A DNA stretch of 64,000 bases from Daphnia pulex (Eukaryota; Arthropoda; Branchiopoda; Diplostraca; Daphniidae), in contig NC_060024.1 of the NCBI RefSeq assembly GCF_021134715.1, forward strand, positions 13,380,974 through 13,444,973, given 5' to 3'. Under the pieces are notes generated by a model. It ran no database searches and was not told the origin of the DNA. It was given only the letters and a program-made list of their open reading frames with translations. This document shows, one piece after another, positions 26,201 through 38,258 of the stretch (position 1 is the first letter of the stretch; every line of letters begins with the position of its first letter). The translations under genes and the position numbers were made by a program.

Positions 26201-29200
26201 TCAATAAATGCAAATCAAAATCCTTTGCGTGGGAATTTTGTTTTTCCTACCAAATCGAGAACGGCAGCGATGAGGTTGGCATCGGGTATGGTCCCTGGTT
26301 GACAAGCTTCCAAAAGGAAACTCAATCGAAGCATTCCGTCGTAAATGGCCGGCCCTGAAACCATTTTCCTTTCCCTGGGAATGACCACAAACATTTCTCT
26401 TCCATTTCCATCCATCTCGGGTGAATTCCGCCGACTCGGATCTTTTGAAAAGAAATCAAAAACAGTCGTAAAAAGAAAAGAAAAGAAAAGGTATCGATTT
26501 CATTTTTTTTTTCTTCTATTCAAACTCACCTGGCGTCGCTTCACGGCTGATGATTTGCCGTCGGCTCTTGCCAAAACCGATGCGCGTTAAATGATGTTCC
26601 ACTCGCCGGCGGGCCTTTTGCAAGGTGACGCCCACATTACTACAAAGCGAATAATAACGTCATTAAAATGGCGACGGAGATGAAACGAAAAATAGAAACG
26701 CGGACGAGACACTCACTTGCTGCCCGTTCCTCTCTGCTGCAATTTCAACAAAGAAGGAGCTACGGCCTGGGCGACATCCAGCGGCTCTTCACCGGCCCCT
26801 TGGCTGTTGGGCCCTTGACACCGACGATCCTTGCGCATCCAACCAACTTTTCAAAATAGAAGAGAATAAATAAAACGCCAGTCACATAATAACGCGATTA
26901 TGATCTCTCTTTCTCACCTATTCCGAGTTTTTGGGAACTCTTCCGGCTGCTACGGTTGCTGATGACAGGGAAGCGCTGCTTCACTTTGGGTTCCTTCTCC
27001 CTGAACCTCTGGGCAGAGAGGGCAAGTGCGTGAACCACCGAGCCTTTGCGTATCAAATTCCCCTCGTCACTCCAGCCATCCATTTCACTGTGTTAACCAC
27101 CCATCAAAGACGGAGCGTTAGAGTAAGTACTCGATCCACAATATCACGTTACGGCAACACGGCCGCCGGGAAAATCAATAGGCTTTTAAGGAAAGAGAAG
27201 AAAATAAACTCTCGAGTCAAGTACTTACCTCGCATTCTTTTTGCCCTTCCGGTTCTTTTCCGAAGTCGTTTCGTCCACGACGAAGAAAGTGGCAGGAGGC
27301 ACCCCTCCGCAATCGTCTCCTGTCGATTGCAAACAATCCCTGGGGGGGAAAACAATTGAATTTTGGAATAAATTTGAATGAATTTTTTTTGGGTTTCTTA
27401 TACTTGAAATAGCCACTGTTTTCGGGCGGAGTGTCTTGCGGTTGTTGCGGACGTGCGGCTGAATCCAACAGTCCACTGAGCAACACCCGCCGGAAGATTC
27501 CGCCGTGGACGTCTTTGATGTAGGCCAGCAATTGGCGTACATCGCAGTACAGCGCCTTAAACCCAAATGAAAATTAGATAAAACAATTTCGACACGCAAT
27601 CTCCATCAACAGTGTGAAACACTTACGACATTCTCGGATGACTTGAGGAATTTCAACGAGGCCGTGAGTCGGGTGACGAACGGTTTGAAGATGCAATTGA
27701 TGACGTGTCCTTCGATGGTCCGAGGGGAACTGAAATTGGGGACGTAACTCGTTCCAGTTTGTTCGACTCCCAAACGGGAATTTCTCTTCTGGCCTACGAT
27801 CACGCGATGGATGTAAAAGGATCAAACGATAATAATGGTAATAGTTTATATATAATGAAATGTCTTTTACTGATTGGCGAGAGGACGAATCCCGGATCGA
27901 CGCAGAATCCCACGAGGGCGTGTAGAAAGTCGATGACTTCGACCAGAGTGTAGCGGCAGATGAGCGTTTGGCGTAAGAAGGATCGGAAGTATTTGCCGGA
28001 TATGCGGTGAAGTTGAGCCATCAAGAGGAGGCCCTGAGAGCGGATGAAATCGGAAGACGGATCGCGCCGGGAGTCACCGCAGCCGTGCGGGCAGCCGACG
28101 TGCTGGAACACTCTGGCGACAATATCAACACAAACACCGTGCGAGTGACGTGAAAGTTCTTCTTGGTTGACACCCAACAATCCATTTCCGGCTGGCTGCT
28201 GCGGCTGCGGCTGCTGCTGCTGCTGGCGGCGGTGGTGGTGGTGGTCGTCCTTATTGCCGCCGGAATTGTTGGGCGAGGTGACGGGCGTCGTGACCACGCC
28301 CAGATCCAGCAAAAGTTCCAGGACGCTGAGCGACGTCTCGCAAACGCGGACCGAGCAGACGTCAGCCCGTGACGTCACCGCGTGAATGGCTTCCAAGATG
28401 ACGTGCAAATCGAATCCGCCATCTTTGTTGACAAAGTGGGAAGCGCCCGAGGCTTCCGGAAGATCTTCAAAGGGATAGACGATATTGGAATCGGTGCTCG
28501 AACGATTCAACGGACTCGTCGGAGCCGACGCTCTCCCTCCCTCTCCGTCCGCTCCATAATGATGGACCTAAAAATAAATCAAACCCATCGTCAAAGATTT
28601 ATGCGCCTTTGGAATTTCTCCCCCCATTTTGATTTAATTTTTCATCGGGTTGATTCGATTTGTACTTTGACGCCGGTGGGAGTTGATGGATTGGCCTCCG
28701 TGACGGTGATAACTGGATGCGACGTCGGCAGCGGTGGATTTGTCTTAGTGACGGGCGGCGATATTTTGGCGTGGTCCTTCTTCTTGAACATGGGGGTCGT
28801 GTGGTCACTGGTTGAGCATCCCAAGTATCTGTTTGGAGTCACACAACAGCAAAAAGAAGAAGAAGATTCCATTTGAGCTGATGTGGAACGTGTCCAGGGT
28901 ACCAACACAGGCCGGCGGAGTAATACGGAAGGGGGGAAAGTCAAATAAATGTGTTGGCGTGCCGGGCAGAAAGTAGTAGTAGAGGAAGAGAGCGGGTGTG
29001 TGGCTTACCCAGAAGCCGCAAGTTCATCAATAAGACAACTGGCCGCCATCATCATCATAGATAAGAGACACAGCGCGCGCCACGACATGGATCGGCGGAG
29101 GAGGACGGAAGGGAAAGGAAGAAAAAGTGATGACACAAAAAAAAAAGTGGAAGGATACGGAGCAGCACGGAGGTGATGTGGGACGATACGTGAAAAGAAG

Positions 29201-32200
29201 TCGATAGAAACGCAAAAGAGACGAAAAAAAGAAGTCGAGAGAGAAAGAGAAAGAAAGATGTACAAGTCAGATCAAAGCGGACACACATACACAGAGTCCT
29301 AGATAGAAGAGGAGACTAGGTGAATACTATCCATGCCGGATCAGAAATCGATACTCTATTCATGAAATCCAAAAATGTCTGACTAATAGATATTTTGCAT
29401 GGCTCTGCTAAAAAGTAATAAATAAGGTGATAGTAGGAGACTAAATGAACTCCTAACTACAAGATAAGACGTGTGTTTTTCTTTCCTTACCTGAGACTGG
29501 GCATGCTCTTGCCTTTGACCAGCGCTGTGGGCTCCTGCATCAAGTAGGAGCGCCTGGCGTAATCATTGTCGTCCCTCAAGTTGGCCAAAGCCGACAACGG
29601 TCGCGGCGGTATGGCGTGCTGCTCCTTGTCGAGGAGGATCCTCTTGTCGTTGGGTGGATACTTTTCCTCCTCGCGCTGATCGAACAAGCGAACAGAAAAG
29701 AAAAAAGATGAAAACTTCTTCTCCTTCTTTTTTCGGATGGTTTCGTGACGAGACAAAAGGATCAAGAGGCAAACGGGAAAAAAAAGAGACAAGGAGGGAT
29801 ATCTTACGGTCTCCGGAGCGGATAGAAGCTGCTGCGTCCTATTATGATGAGCGGCGGCGGCGGCGGTGGTGGTGGTGGTGGTGGAAGAGTTCTTGAAATC
29901 GATTTTCTCCAGCATCTTGTCGTGAGAACGTGAGAGAAGCCGCGTCTCGACAAACGCTTTCAAATCCGCCATTTTGCGTCGTTTCGTCGTCCCGCCCGTC
30001 GTCGCACTGGCACTCGAACTGTTGTTGTTCATCCCGTGGCTGCTGCTGTTGTGGTTGCTCTGCAACCCGCCGAGGCTGCAGCTGCTGTTGTTGATTTCCG
30101 GTTCCTTGCGCTCCGTCGGCTCCGTCGGACTCGAGCCTGTCGGGATGACATGTCAACACCCCGCCGTCGATTACGTTAGACGTGTTGTTATAGAGAGACG
30201 TGCCAGACTATTTTTTTCCTCTCTTCCGGCTGGAAAACGCAATAATACAAAAAATGGCCTATTTCTATGATAATGTACCTGCTGAATAATGTCGGCTTTG
30301 ATCGAAATAGTCGCCGGATTTGCCACAGTGCGGAGCCTCTTTTGTTTTCGTCTCGTAACTGGAAGAGCAGAGGGAGACCTCTATTTTGGGGACGGGAAGG
30401 GAACTGCTCCGCTTGCGCTGCGGGCACCTGGAACGCATTTCTTCGCTGATTTCCTGCAACCTGCCGCCGGCGGGCGATTTAAAATCGAATTTCAAAAAAA
30501 CACATTTTAGAATTTTATTTAATTTTGCGATGGAAATGTTTGGGTACCGGTAAAAGAGGAACTGGAGAGCCCAGTGGACACCTTCCTCGCACCAGCGCGG
30601 AATGAAAAGGCAACGGACGACGGCCACGTCTAGAAAAGTAGCGGCCGTTATGTCGTCCAAAACGGAAGACCTCCTGTGAGGATATTGAGGATCGATCGTG
30701 TCATTCTGGAACCACGACTCTTGCGCCACGTTCAGCAATCTGGCCGGTGTGAGAGAAAGAAAGAAAGAAAAGAGAAAAATAATAAAAAAGAAGGGATAGA
30801 TATATAGATTTGTTATCGCCATCATGTGCGCAAATACAAATTCCCCCGTCGTAAATCTCAGGGACAATAGGAAACAAAAAAATCCCGAGAAGAATAAAAG
30901 AATGAAAGAACTAGAAGTAGAAGAAGAAGAAGATATGAAAAAACCTTTTGCTGGAAGGAGCATCGGGAGTGGTAGCCATGCGGGAACCATTGTCGCCATT
31001 GTAATCAGCTGTGAGGTAGCTCCTGGGGTGAATGATGCTCGATTCTGCCTGTAATGTAATAATGAAAGTCGCCAGCCGACCGACATAGACGACATAGACG
31101 ATCGATCAATAAATCAAGAAGAGAAAATTGCGCCTTCAAGATTTTAAATACTCCCCCGCGCAAAGGGGGCGACGACACACACACACAGTCAGGATCTCTC
31201 ATCGGATCAAAAAAGAAGAAGAAAAATGTCGAAAAAATTGGAATAATAAAAATCCCACAGAGGAGCGCTGCTGCTCATCATCATCATCATCGATCGATCA
31301 ATAGCGGATGCCGTTCAAAAAAGACACGCGCAGATGAGAGTATTGCATGCCGTATGTGAGTTGCCGATCAACTAGCCGCCCCATGTATACATTCTGCTCC
31401 ATTTCCTTTTGGATCGATGAATTTAATGCGACAAATCGATTCCCATTTTCCAACTTCCCATCCCGCCGCCCACCTCATCCTCCTCCTCCCTCCTCCTTTC
31501 CTTGCTCCTCTCCCCCCCCCCCCCACTGTGTTGACTCCGTGTAAATACACCGGCGCACACACACACACACACACACACATACCTGATAAATGGAAGAGTC
31601 TCGAATGCCGTCTGAATCCGGAGCTGAAGGCAACCGAAAAATAACCTGGACGCCAAAGAAAAGAAAAAAACACAAATTTTTATCCATCCATCCATCCATC
31701 CATCAATTTCATTAACGGAAATCGACAACCAAATTTCTCGAGCCGGAGCAAAATAAAAAAAAATGTTTGGCAGGGGGGGTTGGGTTGGGAAAATTTGCGC
31801 AACATACCACGTGCTCCTCTTCGGTGCTCGACGTCTCTTCCGGAATAGTTTCCGGGAACTCGTTATCTTTCGGCAGTCTCCCAATCTATAAATGGGAGAG
31901 AGTCAGAGAGAGACAATATCCTTTAGTCGTGAAAAATAGCGGAGAACGACGCCCGGCCAATATGAAACATGGGCCGGGAGACAACAAAAATGCACGTCTC
32001 AAAAAAGAAGAATCGAATTTTTGTTTTTTCTTTTTTTTTTTGGCGTTGGCTCATATAATTACATCGAGATCCAGAAGAGAACGGGCATCTCCAATGCTGT
32101 CGCTGTCACGATCGATCGATCCTGTTGATGATATAAATAAATCATGGCAAGTTGGATGAGCTTTGCGGGGGGGATTAGAAAAGCATCACACACACACATA

Positions 32201-35200
32201 CAAGAGCAGAGCAGAGGCAAAAGACAAGAATAAGAGAGAGATAAGTCGATGATGGGAATAGAACTGAGAGATGACCTTACCGATGAACACGTCACTGAAC
32301 GTCACCGTCTCTCTGGGCGTGAGCGGCGGCGGCGGAGCGGCAGAAACGGTTGGTAATGCTCCTCCCGATACCGAGGCGGCGGAAGCGACGGATGCGGATG
32401 TTGTTGTGGTTGGTATAGGGGCCAGAGGATTAGAGGAGGCCGACGACGACGCCACAACCGCCGCCGCCGCCGCATTGTGGTTGGTTTTCTTACGAATGGT
32501 GCTGCTCTTTTTGGGTCGGACGGGCGCCGTAAAGCACTGGGCGTTGGGATGGCGGTAATCCCACAGGGCCGGCCAGATCTTGAGTCCGTTCTCCAGCCGG
32601 AAGTTTTGCAAATCGGCTTCTTTCAACAGGTGACGTAGCGGAGCGAAAAGGTAAACGAATTCCTTTTTTGGTTTTGTTTTTTTCCATTCCGCCCGGATAG
32701 AAAAAAGGCGGAGCGAGAGAGATAAAAGAGATGAGCCCCCGATAACAAATTTAAGGACCCAAAAGGGGAAATGAAAAAGTTGGTTGCCATTTGGCTGCCA
32801 TTAAAAATGTAAAACAAACAGACGGAGGAGGAAAAAGAAAAAAACAAAAAATAAAAAAAGAACCTGGATGCACGTAAGTGGGAAGATGTAGGGAAATGGC
32901 TCCCGCGGCGCAATGCCGGCTTCGCGATCCGCATCGGCGCACTCTTCCGCCGCATCCAATAGAGTCCAATGTAGCGTGTAGAGGAGCTTGCTGGCGGCCG
33001 TTCCCACATTCTGCAGATTATTAGTGTCTTTCCTGTTTCATCCGCACGAAAAAAAAAAAGCGAAATGAATCCATCGACGATTTTGAAAAAATAAAAAAAC
33101 AAGTGCTGGCCGGAGTCGGGGGTACCGTTCAATCAGCTGGGCGGTGCAGAGCATGACGTGAGGCAAGGAAGACTGGACAAATTTCCATCTGGAAATGGAT
33201 CGAATGGCTTCCGTGAAATTAGGAGACAGACCCACTCGGATGTTTTGGACGAGAATCTTCTCCAGAGACTGGCGTGTCGGAAGGAGCCGGCCCAACATAA
33301 TCAAAGGGAAATCAAAAGGGGAGAAAAAGAGGAGTCAATTAACAGCCGCATTTAACGCAGAGTGGGATCGACGACGTCGGAGAGAGAGAGAAGAAAATGG
33401 AGACGCCAGGCAGGAGTAGAAAGTGTGTGGGTTGGCACAGCACAGAGGATAGGACGGGGGATAGGATGAGGGGGTGAGTACAAATGATTGGGAGTGCTCG
33501 ACTCGACTTGTCACGAACCTTGCACGCCTCTTTCATCTCCTGGAATCCCGGTCGATATAATCCAGACACCAGCAGCAGCAGCAGGCCGCCACACACACAG
33601 CACACGGTCAATCCCGGAAGACCATCAAAAAGGAGGAAGAAGAAGAAGAAGAGAAGGCAATCCAGGGCGATTAGGTGGATATAACCATACATATATGGCG
33701 AGACGAGATGAGAGAGAAAGTGACGGGAGGGTGGAGGCGTGTCTCAATAGACAACATTATACACAAGACCAACATCCAAGCTGGATGCAACGAAATAACC
33801 GTCCATCCACACATTCATACAAATCACAAATAAAATAAAATAAAGGACCAGACGAAAAGAAAAAGAAAGAAATAAGGAAAAATAATAAAAAATGGATCAA
33901 ACGAGGAAATTCTTCCGGTGCTGTGAAAAAATTCTCCTTTTTTTGTGTCGTCTGTTGCCGATATGAAAAAGACCATTTTACCGTGTCGTCCCACAACAAT
34001 ATGTCGACTATAAACAAGTCGACAGCGTGTGTATGTGTGTCAAACGACGATTCAAAATAAAAAAACTCAACAAAACAAAAAAGACTTGACGTGCTGCTGT
34101 TGATGCACACGCAAACGCGGATGTTATACGAACACAGGACTGTGTGTGGGGGTGGTGACGTCTACAAGCGGGGTTGGCGGTGGTGGGTTAGAGGGTTTTC
34201 TGGTGGTGGTGGTGGTGGTAAGGAGTCCTCATAAACGAGCAGCACACGGTATTTACGGGGCAATATATCTAGTGTGTAGTAGCGGCAGCTATGGTACTAC
34301 TACCCAATCACGGCGGGTGTTGGGGGTTGTGTAGAAACAACGGGGACAATCAGTGACATGCACTGCTCGCTACTTGATTCTTTTCTCACGGACGGACGGG
34401 GGGTATTACAGTCAGCAGCTGATGAAATTGTGATTTTGGTTGTGTTTTATGTACAGCAGCAGCAGTCGCAATATAGATCTAGATTTACACGCTACTCTAC
34501 TATATACAACTAGCCGTTTGTTGGTGGCTATTTCTCATGACTTACATGATGGCCTGGCGCCTGTTGGCAGAACTGTGTGTCACCATGGATAACCAGGTAC
34601 AAAAGGATAAGGACACACATTCACGTACGGAAAACGAGAAAAGAAATAGAAAAAATGAACAAATGAAATGTCGAGAGAAAATAGTAATCAATAACCGAGC
34701 AGAGAGAATTGTAGAAAAAGAATGAAGTCGATTAAAATTGATGGATTTAAGAGAAAAAAATAAAACAAATTATGATTAAGTTTGATAGAATTGAAACCGG
34801 TGACGTCAGGCGGAGCGATTGGAGCGTGAATGGTTTTTTGCTGTGGGTATATGGCAGTAGAGAGAGAGAAACACACACACCCATTTGAAACGTCATTGGC
34901 TATAGATAAAAAGAGTAAAAGAGACTTGGCATCGCTCTTAGCTCCTTGTATATTGTGTAAAGGCTGTAGGGCCTCGACATGGCCCTTCCTCCCGGCCAGG
35001 AGTGAGTAGTAGGAGCACTGGTTGTAGTCCTAGTAGTAGTACTAGTCTAGAGTTGAGCGAGAGATGAACGGCAAACATTTCTTTTGGCTCCCGAGATGGG
35101 AATAGAGGAGATGGGTGGGTGGGTGGTGGTGCTGTGGGGGTGGGGTGGGTAACCCACCTCCCAGTCGTCGTCGACGACGACCTCTTCTTCCTTGCTCCTA

Positions 35201-36177
35201 GCTTCTCTTTTCTCCCGCGGACGGAAAATCAATAGCCTCTCCTTCCTGTCCTTTCCTCTCTCTCTCCCTACCCACCTCTTTTCGCCAAGGAGGAGCGGCT
35301 CCTACACACAATGCCCTCCAGATAGACACACACAGAGAGGAGAGAGGAGAGTAGGAGGGAAGGAAGAAAAAAAAGGGAGGAGAGCTCCTTGAAGAAGTCG
35401 CCTCAGCTTCTCCGATGGGATGGAAAAGAGGCGGCATTGAATGAGGAAAGGAGACGGGAGGGAAACGCACAATCAATTGCTGCCGTCGTCATCGCTTTCG
35501 ATCGACTGGCCGTTAACGAACCTGGCGACCGCGCCAGCCCGGCAAAGAGAGAGAGAAAGACGAGAGAGAGAGGGGGCCAGCCCAGTCAGCCAGCCAGCGG
35601 CTGATTGACTGCCAAGTGACACCGTTTTGCCATTACACTCTGGAAAAACTTTCCAATTCAATTGGGTCGTTTGACTCCTCATAAAACACCGCTCCGTAGA
35701 TAGACTAGTAGACCCTATATGCCCGTTTAGACTCTTTCCTGGCTCCTGTTTTCTTTTTTTTTAGTTTTGGCTCGGGTGTAGATGGACTATAAGTACCGGG
35801 TTCATTGTGTCATTATCAAAAAAGTTGTTGAAACAATATTACTCACAATGCAGCTGGCTTCGTGCATTTTGCCGATTTTCGGGCGAAGAAAGGAACTGTA
35901 AAAACAGACAGAGAAAAAGAGAAAATTCGGTTTAGAAAGAAAATGATGAAGAATAGTCGGCGGCTCCTATATCTAACTTCTTTCTAGCCTCTAAAAGGAT
36001 TTTCAAATAGACAAGAGAAAGAGAGTACTCGTAGTATATAGTGGATATACACAGTGCTTGTGTACGTACGTACCTCGTCTGCCTCCAGAGAAAGGTCTGG
36101 ATGTGTAGAGGGACGATATCCTCGGAGACCGGCTGATCAGCTCCATTCTTCTTCTTCTGTTTGGTGCCGGAATCCAT
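14293..36177 (-). CDS. unc80: UNC-80, scaffold subunit of the NALCN sodium-leak channel complex
   Basis: Fifty exons in continuous frame (3,865 residues; vertebrate UNC80 about 3,260). Coding exons: 36177-36074, 35895-35847, 33268-33126, 33032-32864, 32662-32281, 32121-32063, 31885-31808, 31645-31583, 31048-30945, 30739-30548, 30460-30279, 30136-29808, 29675-29491, 28828-28666, 28567-27871, 27793-27627, 27555-27404, 27339-27229, 27087-26918, 26846-26717, 26639-26530, 26441-26251, 26162-25947, 25859-25724, 25647-25079, 25013-24636, 24556-24267, 24199-23995, 23920-23673, 23599-23202, 23125-22959, 22885-22637, 22567-21989, 21894-21665, 21548-21134, 21052-20907, 20836-20491, 20428-20270, 20198-20154, 20087-19971, 19869-19696, 18466-18343, 18272-17755, 17616-17451, 17372-17208, 16969-16817, 16686-16585, 16026-15862, 15570-15383, 15312-14293. 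Recognised from the family N-terminus (PLHIQTFLWRQTS), KMADLKAFVETRLLS, CNRGQWPSWMK, HRKPFMLQLFGSVAPLL and the FRSMKNNKAVANIE tail. The extra length is Gly/Ser/Gln-rich insertions. UNC-80 stabilises NALCN with UNC-79. Confidence 0.97.
18910..18923. repeat. Poly-G tract in unc-80 intron
   Basis: A run of about 14 G on the plus strand inside the intron between exons 41 and 42. It is prone to sequencing and length error. Confidence 0.8.
29009..29038 (-). other. Candidate 30-base alternative microexon of unc-80
   Basis: Lies in the intron between exons 13 and 14. It has a pyrimidine-rich upstream tract, an acceptor ending gcggccag and a donor TCTGG|GTAAGCC. Its length is a multiple of three and its phase (2) matches both flanking exons, so inclusion inserts about ten residues (CLIDELAAS) without changing the frame. 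The main model omits it because skipping is equally frame-neutral. Confidence 0.45.
31555..31579. repeat. CA dinucleotide microsatellite in unc-80 intron
   Basis: About 12 CA units directly beside the donor site of the 63-base exon 31645-31583. It places a long TG run in the transcript just downstream of the donor. Confidence 0.85.
33269..35846 (-). other. Large intron 2 of unc-80
   Basis: The 2.6 kb intron after the 49-base second exon is the largest in the gene. It contains (GTG)n, GA-rich and CT-rich tracts and no supported exon. As a 5'-proximal intron it is a natural place for transcriptional control elements; that is inference. Confidence 0.55.
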
Positions 36178-38258
36178 GGCCTAGTTCGTCGTCGGGAAGC
36201 CAGACGAATGTCGTCGAAACTATCGAGGGGGCCCCAGAAAATTTCACCGTCACACACACACAAACACACAAAGAAAAAAAGAAGAAAAATAAAAATAAAA
36301 TGAAAACGCCCCCAAAAAAACTTGGTATAAATATCGTCAAATTGTACAAGCTCGTTGACGTGACTAGATTGCACTGATAACAAATTTATCGATCGACCGT
36401 AGCTCTCTCTCTCTCTCTCACTAGGAGTGAAATTGGATTGGTACTAGGGTACCCCTGGGTGTATCCAATATAAATCGCCAGAAGAGAGTCGTCGTCGTCG
36501 TTCGTCCTACTACTTCTACTACCATATAGAGGCGATCAATGTAACACACTCGAAAAGCAAACAAGACGATGATGCAGATGCCCCCCCAGCCCAGCACCAC
36601 CCCCACGTTTGAAGGAAATCAACAACACACACACACACATAGACGACGTCGTCGTCGTCGGCATATATCAATAAACAAACAAAACATTTCGCTTTGCTTG
36701 CCAGTTGTGTGAAGAGCCGACGAGAGAAACCCCTCGACACGAGAAAAAGCAAGTCAGTTCACAGACACACGACACACAGAGAGAGAGAGAGATGGGAGGG
36801 TTGACTGGGATCGTGACTGCTAATCTGCGTGAATGCAACAAATCACATGTTCGTGCTGTTGTTGATTTGTCACCCCCCCCCCTTTCGTTTCTTTATTCTT
36901 TTGAAAGTGAACTGCTCACCTGAGTTAATCCATGAGAGAGGAATGGTGTGGGGAGTGTGTGACAGAGAGGGAAAGAGAGAGAAGGTGTTTGATGCGACTT
37001 GGATGAAGCAGGATCCCTTTACGTCTCCCGAACCACAACACGGCTCGTGGAGGAGGAGGAGGAGGACTTACAGCATCACGTCCTTGCAATCTTCCGCTCA
37101 TGCGCCTCTATTGCTGCCGTTCGACAGCGGATTCAAAAGGAAGCTACAGCCAAAAGCTCGGCAGTTCTTCTCTATCTCTCTCGTTCTCTTTTTCCTAGGC
37201 TGGGCCCTGCTGCTGGTTGGCTGCCTGGGCACACCGTCCTACACACAACATCTCTTTCTCTCTCCAGCCAAGGGTTTCCCGATCAATTCGAGATGGGTGA
37301 AACTCGATCCCGCCAGCCAGCACGGGTCAGCAGTTGTCCCGGAATTCGAAACAATCGAATATAGGCCGACTCTGCTGATCAAATTATTGGCTTACAGAAT
37401 GCATCCAGACAATGCACACTACATCAGTTGCAATTTATGTTGACGAAATGGGCACTGCCACCGGCATGTGTCCCCCTGCAACAACAAATGAAAATAAAGC
37501 ATATGGCATGTTCTGCAATCTCTCATTAATGTTTAATCAGTACCTAATTGATCCTTATTGTTCAATCCTTCATTATTCTGCTTCCACAAACAAGATTCAT
37601 CGTGGGGCTAATTCACTTTGTACCAAAGTCCTCAGGAAAAGGAATTTCCTGGCCAAAAATCAATAGATTTCAACTCAAGTTGATCTAAAAAGAAAATAAC
37701 CATTACCTGCCCGACCAGAGATGAAAACTTCACGTCGAGAAACGAGCACATTTCACGTTTTGGTGGAGAGGTCTGAAGGAGCTCAAAGATGGCTCTGAAC
37801 TTTCGATGATCGTTTGTTCAGAAAAGAGTAGCATAAAAAGAAAGGTATCAGGAAGTGAGTAAATAAACTTTTCAATGTGTCATTCGACCATAAATCAGGA
37901 ACACGAGCACAGGAAATACTTCGCCAATGTTTGACGGATCGAGTTCTTGGCGCTCAGTCCAAGTTAAGACTGAATTGCTGGCCCCCTATCGGCCGACACG
38001 CGCACCAACTCCAATCTCACGATAAAATCTGAGCAGCTCGGCCACCGCTGAGATTTGAAAACAAAAGAAAAGAAATCAATAATCCGCTCCGACGTTATTT
38101 ATTCCTTTTGACAATAATGCGATAAAATCATGCGAAGACGTCTCAAAAGGAATTATTTTAATTAGACTAAGCTTCATTATGTAACTAATCGATGAATGAT
38201 GGAAATTCGCCGATGCCAACGTGAGAAATGCATTTGCAGCACATAAATAGGATCACGA
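36178..38258. other. Upstream region between unc-80 and the FEM-1-like gene
   Basis: About 2 kb between divergent start codons, with GA/CT tracts, an AC tract near 36630 and CGT repeats. A plus-strand open frame at 36829-37443 (204 codons) contains one hydrophobic stretch but has no family resemblance, so I leave it uncalled. A TATA-like element for the FEM-1-like gene lies at 38242. Confidence 0.5.
38242..38250 (+). promoter_or_regulatory. TATA-like element upstream of FEM-1-like gene
   Basis: The sequence CATAAATAG lies 17 bases before the first in-frame ATG (38259) and 80 bases before the second (38322). With the usual TATA-to-start spacing of about 30 bases, transcription would begin after 38259, favouring 38322 as the true start codon. 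Confidence 0.35.

Noticed and set aside
29009-29088. Signal-peptide-like frame starting at 29088 as an alternative first exon of unc-80
   Set aside because: The hydrophobic Met/Leu run coincides with the pyrimidine tract and acceptor of the 30-base microexon, which is the simpler explanation; no promoter was seen.
36829-37443. Plus-strand open frame of 204 codons with a hydrophobic stretch
   Set aside because: Composition follows the local GA/CT repeats, there is no family similarity, no splice support and no promoter.
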